This document shows positions 52,691-64,000 of a DNA stretch of 64,000 bases, in pieces. This DNA is from Harmothoe impar (taxonomy: Eukaryota > Annelida > Polychaeta > Phyllodocida > Polynoidae), in contig OX381708.1 of assembly GCA_947462335.1 (NCBI GenBank), forward strand, positions 4,588,001-4,652,000. Direction: 5' to 3'. Made by a program: the position numbers and the translations under genes. The notes under the pieces were generated by a model. The model made no database searches. It was not told where the DNA came from and was given only the letters and a program-made list of their open reading frames with translations. Position 1 is the first letter of the stretch, and every line of letters starts with the position of its first letter.

Positions 52691-53250
52691 TCAGTTATTG
52701 CAAGGCAAGACAATTCCTGCATCCACTAAACTCCACATTTCCAACCAAAATTAGCTACTGACCACGGAAAATCTAAACACGGGTCTGTAGCGTAAAACCT
52801 CCTGAATTTCGCCTGAATTTTCACTGAATAAATGGCATTTTCACTGATTCCCAATGTAGCCTTTGAAAAAAATGTAAACTCACTGAGAATCCCTTTCCTA
52901 TTATTTGATAGAAATTGGCAGACATTCAGCAGCATGTGTACAAGTTTTCATAATATTGGCATCATTTCCAACTTAATAATGGACCATTCAGTGCCCCTGC
53001 AGTATTCACTTCTGACCAGAATGGTATATGACTCTCACCTTTCTGGGGGATTACCCTCAGTGAGGCCTATAGTGTGGTCTCATGGTGTTTGACAGTGAGG
53101 GAGGAGAAGAGGTGTCATCACAAGGTCATTAGCAATGTCACACAATGTCACACACTGACACAATGTCAACTCAGCATCTTACTAAGTCTAAAATAAACCA
53201 CACATCGGTCTACAATGGCAAAAACTGAAAACATACCAACAAGTGTTTTA

Positions 53251-56200
53251 GAGTTAATAGAGTGAGTGAGGTATGTGTGTGTTTGGGTGAAGGTATATAT
53301 CACTCTGTACTTAGCCCCTTAACCATTTAAGGGAGTGTTCATTTATTATTTACAGGGGGGGGTGGTGGGTTTGGGGTGGGGGGCGTAAAAATTTCCGACC
53401 CCTCCTGAGGGGGGGCGTAAAAATTCTGACCCCTCTTGAGGAGGGGGCGTAAAAATTTAAGCCCTTTTTTAGCAAAAAAGCCCGCGCATTACTATAGTTG
53501 AAAGGGGGGGGGCGAAAATTTGTCGCCGCCTTCGGCAAGGGGGGGGGGCAAAACGTTCCACGCTCTCTCGAGGGGGGGGGGGCGTAAAAAAAATTCGCCC
53601 CTCCACGTGAAATCTCACCACCCCCCCCCCTGTAAATAATAAATGAACACTCCCTAAGGAAGGCATAATATACTAATGCATTCAAGCATCATGCCGACCA
53701 TTATGAGGTTGAGAAACTCCCGACAGGTCGGCATGATACATCAATGCAGCACTGACAAAGGTCATCTTTAAGTGTCATCCATCCTTAAAGGGTTAAAGTA
53801 GTTTGATACATTACATGGCCGTTTATCAATCATGATTCACAAATGTAGCTCGTCGGTGAAACATTGATACATCGATACTACCTGCGGGAGTGTATCAGCA
53901 CTGTATTGTCGGCATGATGCATGAATGCAGCACTGGCGTGTTACTCGCCAGGACTGCATTCATGCATCATGACGACCAAGGCCATTCAAGCAGTAGGCGG
54001 CCCTGCAAGAGTTAAAGATGCCCAGGTCTATAACCCTGTATACAGTCTTTGCGAAAACATGCAGGACAGTGGCAATATCCTTCTAAAATGCCACCAGTCC
54101 TGTAGATTTACAAATGTAGCAGGACTGAATGTCCAGGCGCATGTTGGGCTTTTCTGAACTAGAAGAATTCACCTGGGCTTCTAAAGCTAACATATGTATG
54201 TCAATATACTGTGTAATACTGTGTATTTTTTCATGGACAAAACTCTCTTATACTTAAAATGCAGAAATCATCAGATATGTGGCTATCCGGTCCTCCAAAA
54301 ATGCAGCCGGTCCCTCAACATTGAAAATTTGCATGACCGAATGTCCTGTTTGATGAAAACGTTTTTGCAAAGACTGTGTATATCACGCCGTTGTTAATCC
54401 TTTAACCCTTTGAGGACAGCATGCTCTGATATTTATGCACATTAGCTGCATTACGGAAACAGGGCCTAAAGCAGGTTAAATAAAGGAAATAACAAACAAA
54501 CAACTAAAGATGACATTTGTCGTCATGCTGCACCAGTGTAGCCCCAGCGAGTAACCCGACCGACCGTATCAAATCAGGGCCGACCCTACGTTTTTTTTAT
54601 TGGATTCTGAAGAATTTTCATATTTTTTCATGTTTTCTTACACATTTTTGTTAAAAAATAATATGAAATAGAGAGGCGGTTACATGGATTCTTATGCAAT
54701 TTTGAACACATCTTCACATTGTTATCCTTTTTTGGTCAATGTTTGGATATGCAGAAAGGTTGGCTAGAATTTCCATGTAAAGAAATGATTATAAAATACC
54801 TACTGACCCTAGACTTTATTCCCATGTTACCTGAAACAAACCTTTTTTTGTCCCAGACACGCTGTGTGTTTCTCTGCCTGGGTGAGTAGGATGTTTATGG
54901 TGGGGTGTATGTCACAGGGTGAACAGTGCAGGCGGGGGGGGGGGGGGGTCTGGTATAGGGGTGGTCTGAGGGTTACGGTCAGCCCTACCGCAACCCTTTA
55001 ACCCTTTAAGGACGCATGTCGCTAAAAGAGGACATTTGTCATCATGATGCACCAAGGCCAAAAAAAAAAAAGAAGGTTTGTTTCAGGTAACATGGGCAGA
55101 AAATGTAGGGTCGGTAGGTCAGTTCTTTTTTTTTAAACGTTTTTTTTAAACATGAAAATACCAGCCGGCCTGTCCGAAAACCCGAAAATTGACCAAAAAA
55201 GGGTAAAAATACAGAAATTTCTTGCATTACATAAAAAAACGTAGGGTCGGCCCTGTTTTGAGAGGGTCGGTCGGGTGACCTGAAACAAACCTTTTTTTTT
55301 TGGCCCAATGCAGCCGTGGCCAGTAACTGGCTAGTCCTGCTTCAGTGCATTGTGCCGACCCTTTGGGGGTGTCTTAATCATGCTTGCATGCAGCCCTGGT
55401 GAGTAACTCGCTTTGATGCATTATGCCATCCTTAACCCTTTAAGGACGGCATAATGCATCATGCTGATAGAGGACGTAAAGCATTAAGCGGCCCTTAACA
55501 GGTTGGTGTTTAGATGACTCCTGCTGACCCCGCCCACCTCCCACCTCTAAGTGTGACAGCTGGTGCGGTGTAAGGGGGTCCCATGATAGCACTGAGTGTC
55601 ACAGGTATTACAGACACACAGGTACTACATCCCCAACATGGTGATCTAATCTCTACTTTAACTCTTTAAGACCGGCATAATGCTTTATTGCAGCATGACT
55701 TGGTCGTCATGATGCATGAATGCAGCCCTGGTGAGTAACTTGCCAGAGCTGCATTCAAGCATCATGCCCACCCTATGGGGTTGCGACATTTCCAAAGGGT
55801 CGGCATGATGCACCAATGCAGCCCCGGCGAGTTACTCGCCAGGGCTGCATTGGTGCATCATGACAACCAATGTCATCTTTTAATGACATGCATCCTTAAA
55901 GAGTTGCCAGGTGATAGAGGCCACTCAAAGCATTACTGGTGTCTCATCTCTGCACGCGTTATAAAAATCATGGTTTGGTGGATGTTTCTTTCTTTTTCCT
56001 TTTTTATTGAGAATATAATGAGAAATATGTTAAAAATGAGCAAATATTAGCATATCAAATTGAAGTGTCCGTGATGCAGTATCGGTAATTCTGCCTATAT
56101 CTTCGTGTCTCTGTCTCTATCAGTTATTGCAAGGCAAGACAATTCCTGCATCCACTAAACTCCACATTTCCAACCAAAATTAGCTACTGACCACGGAAAA

Positions 56201-56679
56201 TCTAAACACGGGTCTGTAGCGTAAAACCTCCTGAATTTCGCCTGAATTTTCACTGAATAAATGGCATTTTCACTGATTCCCAATGTAGCCTTTGAAAAAA
56301 ATGTAAACTCACTGAGAATCCCTTTCCTATTATTTGATAGAAATTGGCAGACATTCAGCAGCATGTGTACAAGTTTTCATAATATTGGCATCATTTCCAA
56401 CTTAATAATGGACCATTCAGTGCCCCTGCAGTATTCACTTCTGACCAGAATGGTATATGACTCTCACCTTTCTGGGGGATTACCCTCAGTGAGGCCTATA
56501 GTGTGGTCTCATGGTGTTTGACAGTGAGGGAGGAGAAGAGGTGTCATCACAAGGTCATTAGCAATGTCACACAATGTCACACACTGACACAATGTCAACT
56601 CAGCATCTTACTAAGTCTAAAATAAACCACACATCGGTCTACAATGGCAAAAACTGAAAACATACCAACAAGTGTTTTT
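53251..56679 (+). repeat. Copy 2 of the 3.43-kb tandem duplication
   Basis: Offset 3430 bases at its start, then 3429 after the G-run changes. All elements in copy 1 recur here, for example 53331-53654 (GGGAGTG MITE), 54043-54376 (CAGTCTTTGC family), 55056-55305 (GGCC MITE) and 55658-55905 (hairpin element). The near absence of substitutions implies a very recent event, gene-conversion-like homogenisation, or an assembly error. Confidence 0.9.
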
Positions 56680-56904
56680 AACGGGAAGAAGCCTATTAGA
56701 ATGACTTCCTTGACTGTGGCCACCCTGGGCGTGTAGGAGACACCTGTAGGGGACTGGCATGTACATCTCACTATACTCCATCCTGCTGCCGTCGTATAGA
56801 AGGCACTAGGTGGTAGCAAGACCATATTACCTACACCCTAACGACAAGGTGTATCAAGTTTTTTTTTGAAAGATTTTTATTAGGTTTACATATAGTATAT
56901 ACAA

Positions 56905-58290
56905 CCAGAATCTGGGCAGGACTAGGTACCATCAGGGCACTTACCTAGTTGTGGTAGGAGTCTGTGCAGGACTAAGTACCACCAGGACCCTTACCTAGTT
57001 GTGACAGGAGTCTGTACGGGACTAGGTACCACCAGGACCCTTATACCTAGTTGTGGCAGGAGTCTGGTACCACCAGGACCCTTACCTAGTTGTGGCAGGA
57101 GTCTGGTACCACCAGTACCCTTACCTAGTTGTGGAGGGGTCTGGCCAGGACCAGGACCCTTACCTAGTTATGGCAGGAGGTAGGACTAGGTACCACCAGG
57201 ACCCTCACCTAGTTGTGGCAGGAGTCTGTACAGGACTAGGTACCACCAGAACCCTTACCTAGCTGTGGCAGGAGTCTGTACAGGACTAGGTACCACCAGG
57301 ACCCTCACCTAGTGGTGGCAGGAGTCTGGTACCACCAGGACCCTCACCTAGTTGTGGCAGGGGTCTGTACAGGACTAGGTACCACCAGGACCCTTACCTA
57401 GTTGTGGTAGGAGTCTGTGCGGGACTAGGTACCACCAGGACCCTCACCTAGTTGTGGCAGGAGTCTGGGCAAGACTAGGACTAGGTACCATCAGGACTCT
57501 TGTCTAGCAGTGGCAGGAGTCTGGGGAGGACTAGGTACCACCAGGACCCTTACCTAGTTGTGGCAGGAGTCTGGTACCACAAGGACCCTTACCTAGTTGT
57601 GGTAGGAGTCTGGTACCACCAGGACCTTACCTAGTTGTGGTAGGAGTCTGGGCAAGACTAGGTAACACAAGGACTCTTACTTAGTTTTGGCAGGAGTCTG
57701 GGCACGACTAGGTACCACCAGGACACTAACCTAGTTGTGGCAGGAGTCTGGGATGGACTAGGTACCACCAGGAACCTTACCTAGTCATGGTAGGTGTCTC
57801 GCACCACCAGGACCTTACCTAGTTGTGGTAGGAGTCTGTACAGGACTAGGTACCACCAGGACCCTCACCTAGTTGTGGCAGGAGTCTGTACAGGACTAGG
57901 TACCACCAAAACCCTCACCTAGTTGTGGCAGGAGTCTGTACAGGACTAGGTACCACCAGGACCCTCACCTAGTTGTGGCAGGAGTCTGTACAGGACTAGG
58001 TACCATCAGGACTCTCACCTAGTTGTGGCAGGAGTCTGTACAGGACTATGTACCACCAGGACCCTTACCTAGTTGTGGCAGGAGTCTGGGTAGGACCAGG
58101 TACCACCAGGACCCTTACCTAGTTGTGGCAGGAGTCTGTACAGGACTAGGTACCACCAGGACCCTCACCTAGTTCTGTCAGGAGTCTATACAGGACTAAG
58201 TACCACCAGGACTCTTACCTAGTTGTGGCAGGAGTCTGGGTACCACCAGGACCCTTACCTAGTTGTGGTAGGAGTCTGGTTAAGACCAGG
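56905..58290 (+). repeat. 50-bp minisatellite, GGACTAGGTACCACCAGGAC unit
   Basis: About 28 head-to-tail units built from GGACTAGGTACCACCAGGAC, CCTTACCTAGTTGTGGCAGG and AGTCTGTACA. Roughly a quarter are shortened to about 39 bases by loss of the TGTACAGGACTA part. The right end decays into GACCCAGGGCAGGAC. No gene; frames reading PSCGRSLVPPGP are artefacts. Confidence 0.9.
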
Positions 58291-58899
58291 ACCCACATCT
58301 AGATATGGAAGACCCAGGGCAGGACTAATTAGAATGAGGTCCTTGAGATCAGCGTGAATGCCCTGAGGGCGGCGGGGGAGGAAGAGGAGAAAGTGCTGAG
58401 TCATCATTGTGTGGTATTAGCCCTCCTCCCCCCCCCCCCCCATGTAGGCCTCCCGGTGCAGGGTCCAGCTTCCCGGGCCCACACTCTCCTGCCGCTCTTT
58501 GGTAGTATACGGGACTAGCGCATTAGGACATGGAGGCCGCCATCTTGACTCGTGGTTAGGCCCCCGACTCCAGAGCAGTGCATTATGGGAGAATTTCTTA
58601 TCAGTCCCTTTGTTCTAGGTGTGAAAGGAGGGGATTAGCTTGATAAGGAGATAGGGGTTTAGCCCCGACTACCTGAAGTACCAGGATGCGCTAGTCCTGT
58701 ATAGCCTGCAAAACCCACGGTCACTGGCTTTGTGGGTGTAGGATACAAGTGTCTGAAAAGCTTTGGGAAAATGCTACCATTTGCGAGGCTACTTTGTTTG
58801 GCATTCCCCTGGGTTTATTATGCGACATGCAGATTCATAAATTAATGAGTAACATCTTATAAATGTTTACTATAATTGATTCATAAATTCAACTATGAA
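58291..58899. other. No gene; one YY1-type word
   Basis: Unique DNA with a C-run at 58429-58440. GGAGGCCGCCATCTTGAC near 58551 matches the YY1 consensus, and CATTATGGGAGAATTTC follows near 58582. Alone this is too little to call a promoter. Confidence 0.4.
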
Positions 58900-59126
58900 T
58901 ACCGTAAAACCTCACGTAAAAGCCTAGCTCGCGTATAAGCCGCACCCCGAGTTTGTGCCGATCCTATAAGCCACACCAGCGATCTGAGTATGGTGACATT
59001 TGGCACTGTACCATAATAACAAAAACTCGCGTATAAGCCGCACGCTGACCCTGGGCCGATGCTATAAGCCACACCGCCGATCTGACTCGCGTACTAGCCG
59101 CGGCTTATATGAGAGGTTTTACAGTA
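58900..59126. mobile_element. TACCGTAAAACCTC MITE, copy 1
   Basis: TACCGTAAAACCTCACG and the inverse GAGAGGTTTTACAGTA. The interior repeats CTCGCGTATAAGCCGCAC three times (58930, 59028, 59096). 227 bp, noncoding. Confidence 0.7.
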
Positions 59127-60538
59127 GTGTTCCATTTCTTTATACTGGGCCACTTTGATAGAGACAGTTTGGGAGTGCCAAGAGGAGCCTCAGTTCATTA
59201 GAACCCACTATTGATTGGTCTAGATACAACTATAATGACCTATTTGTCCATTTAACCTGACCCAAATAAGGCCCTAAGTGTCATGAAGGGCCACTTATGG
59301 TCTCTCTTGATTGTTTGCAGAAATCTGATCCTTCTGTCCGTAACTCTCAGACAGCCCTTGGCTACATCTGAGAGTTACAGCCGTAACTACTGTTTGGCCG
59401 CCTTGTGTCTCTGTCCCAACCCTAGATCCTTAAAGCAATAATACACTTCTACTGGGGAAACATGAAGCTATATTTCTTTGGGGGAGAATGGGGTAATTTT
59501 AGACCACTGTCTGAGCTTTGAGGGAAGGAGGCAAATTGGCATGCATCCATTTAAAGCTGGGCCGTCGGGGAATAAGTTCAGCATTTTCCATACGTGGACT
59601 AAAATAACAGTTCCACCAGAGGCCAGCAGTGTTTGGATAGGGGACCAACATATTAACCCTATCTTGTTCCTGTAAGAGTTGAGCTACCAGCCCTTAAGAG
59701 CCCTCTTGTGAAACAAACTGAACTATACCCAAAAGTGCTTTTGGCCTCACTTCAACCATGACAGTCAAGCTTTAACTCTCTCTCCTTCCTTTTGTTTTAA
59801 ATGGCCTCCTTCCAATCCCTATAAATGTGGAGGTTGGGGCAGAGGTGCAGCAGGTGGGCACTGCGTGTAGAGAGGCAGTAGCAGCAACAGCCACTTCTCT
59901 GTATAAAAGTGATGACTTTAGCCATAATAAAGTCTCTGCCACCACCAGCATCTCCACCACCGTCTGCATTCCTGCACCATCATCAGCTACTCCAATGTCC
60001 TAACTACCGGCCTTAACTAGGACTCAGCTTGGTGAGTGAGTGGGCAAGCTGGCCCCCAGCTCCTCCTCAGAGGCGTCTGAACGCAATCGCATGTATCTAA
60101 TGCATCAATTTCCACGTATATTGTGGGGGGGGGGGAGGGGCGGAGGTTCTTCCACAGTACCCATCCACATTTTTAATACCACAGCACCAAGCGTACTGGA
60201 ACTACTTTGGTGCCAGCGATGACGCTCAGGAACAGAGGTCGAGGTGGGGCCAGCTTGAGTAAATAGGCTGTACATAAGGTAAATAGACAAAGTCAAAGGT
60301 GCACGAGTAGAGTTGATTTTTACTATGCTAAATGATGATTGAGATCTTCAAAACTTTCCATAATAGTATACAAATATACATGTAATCAACCTAAAATGAG
60401 AAAATCACTTAAAATTAACTAGTATTAGCAGCATTAACAGTCTAAGATGACCTTGGACAATGGGTATCACACATTTCTATGGTACCCTACAGCCCGTTAC
60501 TCGCCAAGCCGAGTTCTGGTTAAAACCCATGTTGACCA
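59127..60538. other. No gene recognised
   Basis: The longest stretch without a clear repeat. At 59211-59330 a fragment shared with 8288-8410. Frames at 59478-59675, 59772-59969 and 60040-60296 show no conserved features. If an exon or UTR exists in the window this is a plausible place, but nothing supports one. Confidence 0.4.
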
Positions 60539-61077
60539 GGCTGTGTCTCATGAGTTTGTAACAATTGAAATGTCTTTGACCGGGTGTAGTCTTTGACTGG
60601 TGTAGTCTTTGACTGGTGTAGTCTTTGACCAGGCAGTATTAAAATGGCAGAAATGAGGCCCATATAGTAAGAGAAGAGGGGAAACAGTGCACCCATATGT
60701 TGATACAGGTTTATAGCAAACATAAATCAATTTTGTTATATATGTTAAGGACAGAGTTCCTTCATGACCTTTACATATATTTATATTGAGCATACTATGC
60801 ATAGTAGAGCATAATGTTATTATTTCCCTCTGTTCGGTCAAAGACGTCACTATATACATATAAACAGCTGCGCTGTGCAAAGTAAAAGGTAATAAGATTT
60901 GGCACAAATTATTTTACATTGTACAGATATGTAAAATATCGAAAGATTTTGAAAGAATTAAAAAATCAAATTATAATGCTGCCAGGTTAAAGACTACTCC
61001 CGGTCAAAGACTACACCGGTCAAAGACTACACCTGGTCAAAGACGTTTCAATTGTTAGAAACTCATGAGACACAGCC
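60539..61077. mobile_element. GTCTTTGACCGG foldback, complete copy
   Basis: Ends GGCTGTGTCTCATGAGTTTG and CAAACTCATGAGACACAGCC-like (one change, GTTAGAAACTCATGAG). Next come AACAATTGAAA and its inverse, then four GTCTTTGACTGGTGTA units on the left and four GGTCAAAGACTACACC units on the right. A stray GGTCAAAGACGTCAC is in the loop. 539 bp. Confidence 0.8.
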
Positions 61078-61371
61078 ACCAGCAATGAGTAGACTGAGGC
61101 TTCTCAGATTGGGAATATTTTTCAACATACCTTCATTAGATTACACATGTACAAAAACAGGGGTTTCCATGTCGTTTCCCCCTCTGGCCGCTGGGCGTCT
61201 TAATGTTTTTTTAAGCCTCTGCCCATCCAAAGTGCCCGTAATCACTAATGCAAGTTATCAAAATGAGGTGGTCCTACTAGGATGCAGTTTGTCGGTGCAT
61301 GGCGTGAGGTTCATGCATCTTGTTGTTTATGCATCCTACTGTCATATTGAACATGGGTTGTTCTGACCAGG

Positions 61372-61714
61372 AGGGGGGGGCACTTGGTACATTTTGTATA
61401 CACAAGTGTGCGGCTGGGAAGGGTACTTTTTGAGCAAAATACCCTCACCAAGGGTCACCTTTCGGAGATTTCAAGAAAAATTCCCCCTTAAGAGGGTCAG
61501 ATTTTGGAGTTGCAACAAGAGTCATTTTTGACTAAAATCCCCTTCACCAATGGTGGCTCCATGGGGAAAATTGATAAAAACGTAGGCACTTTTTTTCCCT
61601 AAAATACCCCTCAGCATAGGTCACTTTTGACCAAAAACCCCCTCACCAAAGGTAAGGGTTGTCAAAAAGGGCCAGCCACACACTTGTGTCAAAAAGATTT
61701 AGAGTGCCCCCCCT
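61372..61714. mobile_element. TIR element, GGGGGGGCACT / AGTGCCCCCCC ends
   Basis: GGGGGGGCACTTGGTACA and the inverse AGAGTGCCCCCCC. ACACAAGTGTGCGGCTGG near the left mirrors CCAGCCACACACTTGTG near the right. The interior repeats CCCTCACCAAGGGTCAC-like words in direct orientation. Confidence 0.65.
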
Positions 61715-61844
61715 GGGGTTCTGACACCACCTTGGGGTTTCCCATGGTCAGGTTAAGGGTTTAATTAGTGTAACTTATTTAGACAACAGGAAGGAGGAAT
61801 GGAGGCCATTTCTGCTGACTCATGGTAAGTGGACATGCACTACA

Positions 61845-61943
61845 CTACACTAATTTGAATCAACATTGAGAGCTGGTTGTCAACGTTGAATCAATGTTGA
61901 TACAACATTAATTCAACCACTCATTGAACTTTGTGCCCACTGA
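61845..61943. mobile_element. Fragment of ATTGAATCAATGTTG MITE
   Basis: TTTGAATCAACATTGAGAGC, GTTGAATCAATGTTG and a terminal TTTGTGCCCACTG, as at 48843-48945; the left terminus is missing. Confidence 0.5.
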
Positions 61944-62221
61944 CATACTTCATTTTGTGCATTACAATCTTCGCGAATCCGCAAAAATATGAACAGAGCC
62001 AATATTTATCCAGTACAGGCTTACTGCTACCATATCCCAAAATCTGCGGGTTTAAGCACACATAAAATTGTATTTTTTCCAAATTGGCGAAAATATATGC
62101 GAGCGAAAATATTTACATCTACAAAAGTCCATGTACTAGGTGTCAGACTGTAAGGATACTTCATCTCTTTCCCTCTTAACACATCATTATATTGTATTCT
62201 GAGAAGTTGATATATAATGCA

Positions 62222-62448
62222 TACCGTAAAACCTTACATAGAAGCCACGGCTAGTACGCGAATCACATCGCTGATGCGGCTTATAGAATCAGCTCAGAGT
62301 CAGGGTGCGGCTTATGTGTGAGTTTTAGCTACTATGGTGCAGTACAGAATTCAATGTAATCAAATTGCCAGTGCGGCATATCGGATCGGGCCAAAGTCGA
62401 GGTGTGGCTAATACGCGAGTTAGGCTTATCGGGGAGGTTTTACGGTAA
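62222..62448. mobile_element. TACCGTAAAACCTT MITE, copy 2
   Basis: TACCGTAAAACCTTACA and the inverse GGGGAGGTTTTACGGTA. Interior AGCCACGGCTAGTACGCG and TGCGGCTTAT words in inverse orientation to the first copy at 58900-59126. Confidence 0.7.
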
Positions 62449-62572
62449 TCTAAGTTTGTTGACTATAACATGCCATTAACAAAACGCAAGTCTGACAAAC
62501 ATGTTGTGGTGCATGAACTAGCCAGAACTGCTCTATCATTCCTGAAACCATGCGAATGAATAGATGTCCATT

Positions 62573-62672
62573 CTAGCCCCAATTCTGGACACTCAGCCCC
62601 AATTTTGGACATTCAGCCCCAATTTTGGACATTCAGCCCCAATTTTGGACATTCAGCCCCATTTTGGACATC
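62573..62672. repeat. 20-bp tandem repeat, five units
   Basis: Five units of CAGCCCCAATTTTGGACATT with two variant units at the ends (ACAC, and loss of two A). Confidence 0.85.
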
Positions 62673-62726
62673 TCTCAAAGTATTGAAGGGTCGATCAATT
62701 TCGAAACCAGGAGCCATCATGCTATA

Positions 62727-62865
62727 CCCAGCTCACAAAAAAACGTTATTTTACGTCAAAATAACGTTTTAAATTTTACATAACATTATGTCACACTAAA
62801 GAGCCTTAGAAAATGTTATATTAAGTTATAAGTTATATGGTGTATAACATTATTTGTTTACTGGG
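62727..62865. mobile_element. Short MITE with TA target duplication, CCCAGC...TACTGGG
   Basis: CCCAGCTCACAAAAAAACG and the right end ATTATTTGTTTACTGGG, with TA on both sides (62725-62726, 62866-62867). ACGTTATTTTACG is mirrored by ACATTATTTG-like words. The right terminus is shared with 1375-2235. Confidence 0.6.
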
Positions 62866-63372
62866 TAGTCAATTACCATAGCTTACCATATTTGTTAAGA
62901 TCAGACACAAATTATGAAGTTTAAGGTGACTATGCCCCATGGCAAACACGTCCACTGCGCAGATGCTATTTCATTCACATATATACTATTACTATATGAT
63001 CCTATGACAGATCACTCCAAACTCAAAGCCAGATATCTCAGAAACTAGCTTGGGACCCCCTTATTTTCTTTACACCATTTGAGACTACTAGTATTTGTAA
63101 TTTGGGCCTCGTGGCGAAAATCCTGATAAGATGTAATTACTTCTAGGCTATGGGGTCTACCCACCTTAAACCCCCAGCACCCCTATATATAGGGCTGAGT
63201 ATCTGTCCCGACTGCATTTTGACTGTTACTGGACGTGCAGTAAGATCTGCGGGTTTAAACAGTAACATTACTGTTATACACCATTCAGACGGCAGGGTGT
63301 CCGGGGATAGGGCCTCTTCAACCACTCGGCCACTCCTTACTCTACCTCACCCAACACTGGAGCCCTTAATGA
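62866..63372. other. No gene recognised
   Basis: Unique DNA with a small TATATATA-like word near 63185. Frames at 63143-63497 are unremarkable. Confidence 0.4.
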
Positions 63373-63570
63373 GGGGGTCCCCATGTCGCATGTCCATTTT
63401 AACAAATGACCATGTCGCATGTATATGTTGCTTAATAATGCTCATGTCCCATGTCGATTTTAAGAACTGTCCATTTCCCATGTCGTTAACCTTTTAAGCC
63501 TCATGTTGCATGTCACTAGGCCTCATGTCACATGTCGATTTTAAGAAATGCCCATGTTGCCATATCAAAG
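63373..63570 (+). repeat. CATGTCGATTTTAAG dispersed element
   Basis: GGGGTCCCCATGTCGCATGTC, GACCATGTCGCATGTATATG, TTGCTTAATAATGCTCATG, CATGTCGATTTTAAGAACTG, GCATGTCACTAGGCCTC and GCCCATGTTGCCATATC, in the same order as 44575-44780 (inverse). Confidence 0.65.
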
Positions 63571-63639
63571 TCAGGGGTATAGAGCCACTGACACTGCTGT
63601 GTGAAAGGTAAGGTATATTTAGGGAGGACCAGAGGCAGA

Positions 63640-64000
63640 GACAAGCAGGCAAACAGACGGGCGGACAGGCAGAAGGGACAGACAGGGACAGACAAAGACA
63701 GGCAGAGACAGACTCATATAGAGACAGACAGGGACAGAAAGAGTCAGACAGGGTCAGACAGAGACAGGCATAGACAGACAGGGACAAAGACAGGCAGAGA
63801 CAGACAGAGACAGGCATTGACAGACAGAGACAGACAGAGACAGACAGAGGCAGACAGAGACAGACAGCCATAGGCAGGGACAGACAGAGAGACAGGCAGA
63901 TACAGGCAGATACAGGCAGAGACAGGCAGAGGCAGACAGAGACAGACAGAGACAGACAGACACAGGCAGACACAGGCAAAGACAGGCAGAGACAGGCAGA
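63640..64000. repeat. (CAGA)/(GACAGGCA) microsatellite, open at window end
   Basis: Imperfect CAGA and GACAGGCAGA units for at least 360 bases, continuing past the window. Frames reading SVCLCLSL or DRDRQT are artefacts. Confidence 0.95.

Larger units (their letters stand above)
49821..53250 (+). repeat. Copy 1 of a near-perfect 3.43-kb tandem duplication
   Basis: Begins GAGTTAATAGAGTGAGTGAG and ends ACATACCAACAAGTGTTTTA, followed directly by copy 2. Where I compared bases, differences from copy 2 are only in G-run lengths (about 49925, 50073 and 50109). It contains nested MITEs listed separately. Confidence 0.9.

Noticed and set aside
63494..63979. 161-codon cysteine/leucine/serine-rich frame
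   Set aside because: Translation of the CAGA/GACAGGCA microsatellite.

Overview
This 64 kb window looks like intergenic or heterochromatin-like DNA from an animal nuclear genome. Reasons: no open reading frame reads as a conserved protein; the DNA is dense with short non-autonomous transposons, foldback (hairpin) elements, minisatellites and tandem duplications; two tRNA-derived SINE heads are present; and there is an interstitial block of TTAGGG-type telomere repeat (CCCTAA on this strand). That telomere type fits most animals outside insects and nematodes. An aquatic invertebrate is my guess; the species cannot be read from the sequence. The longest reading frames (proline/serine, glycine/arginine or MSHMP repeats) are translations of simple repeats, so no CDS is called.

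Layout. 1-19 kb is a patchwork of TIR and foldback elements (3-bp TTA/TAA target duplications, TA target duplications, GTCTTTGACCGG-repeat elements), two minisatellites (15-bp and 30-bp units) and a telomeric block inside a hairpin element. 19.13-32.44 kb is a tandem duplication of a roughly 6.6 kb unit. The two copies have since acquired private insertions: a 1.9 kb TIR element in copy 1, and 419 bp and 965 bp insertions in copy 2. Empty and filled sites can therefore be read against each other. Each copy holds a long all-purine tract and a short YY1/ETS-motif module. 33-37.7 kb holds more foldback elements, including an 881 bp element packed with GGGAGTC motifs.

37,705-47,132 is the most striking object: a 9.43 kb segment bounded by about 710 bp, almost identical terminal inverted repeats that start AGTAGT and are flanked by a perfect 6-bp target duplication (CTCCCT). 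This architecture resembles Polinton/Maverick elements, but I see none of their genes inside. It looks like a large non-autonomous derivative or an unknown class. Its arms carry a dense array of GTCACGTGAC, GGCGGGAAATTC, CCAAT and CCGGAAGT motifs. Its interior holds three related 0.7-0.8 kb repeats, each ending in a short stem-loop next to AATAAA.

49,821-56,679 is a 3.43 kb head-to-tail duplication. In the stretches I compared, its copies differ only in the length of three G runs, so it is either extremely recent or an assembly artefact. 56.9-58.3 kb is a 50-bp minisatellite. 58.9-64 kb returns to MITEs and foldbacks and ends in a CAGA/GACAGGCA simple repeat running off the window.

All family names here are descriptive, taken from terminal motifs. 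No database search was possible, and superfamily assignments rest on termini and target duplications only.
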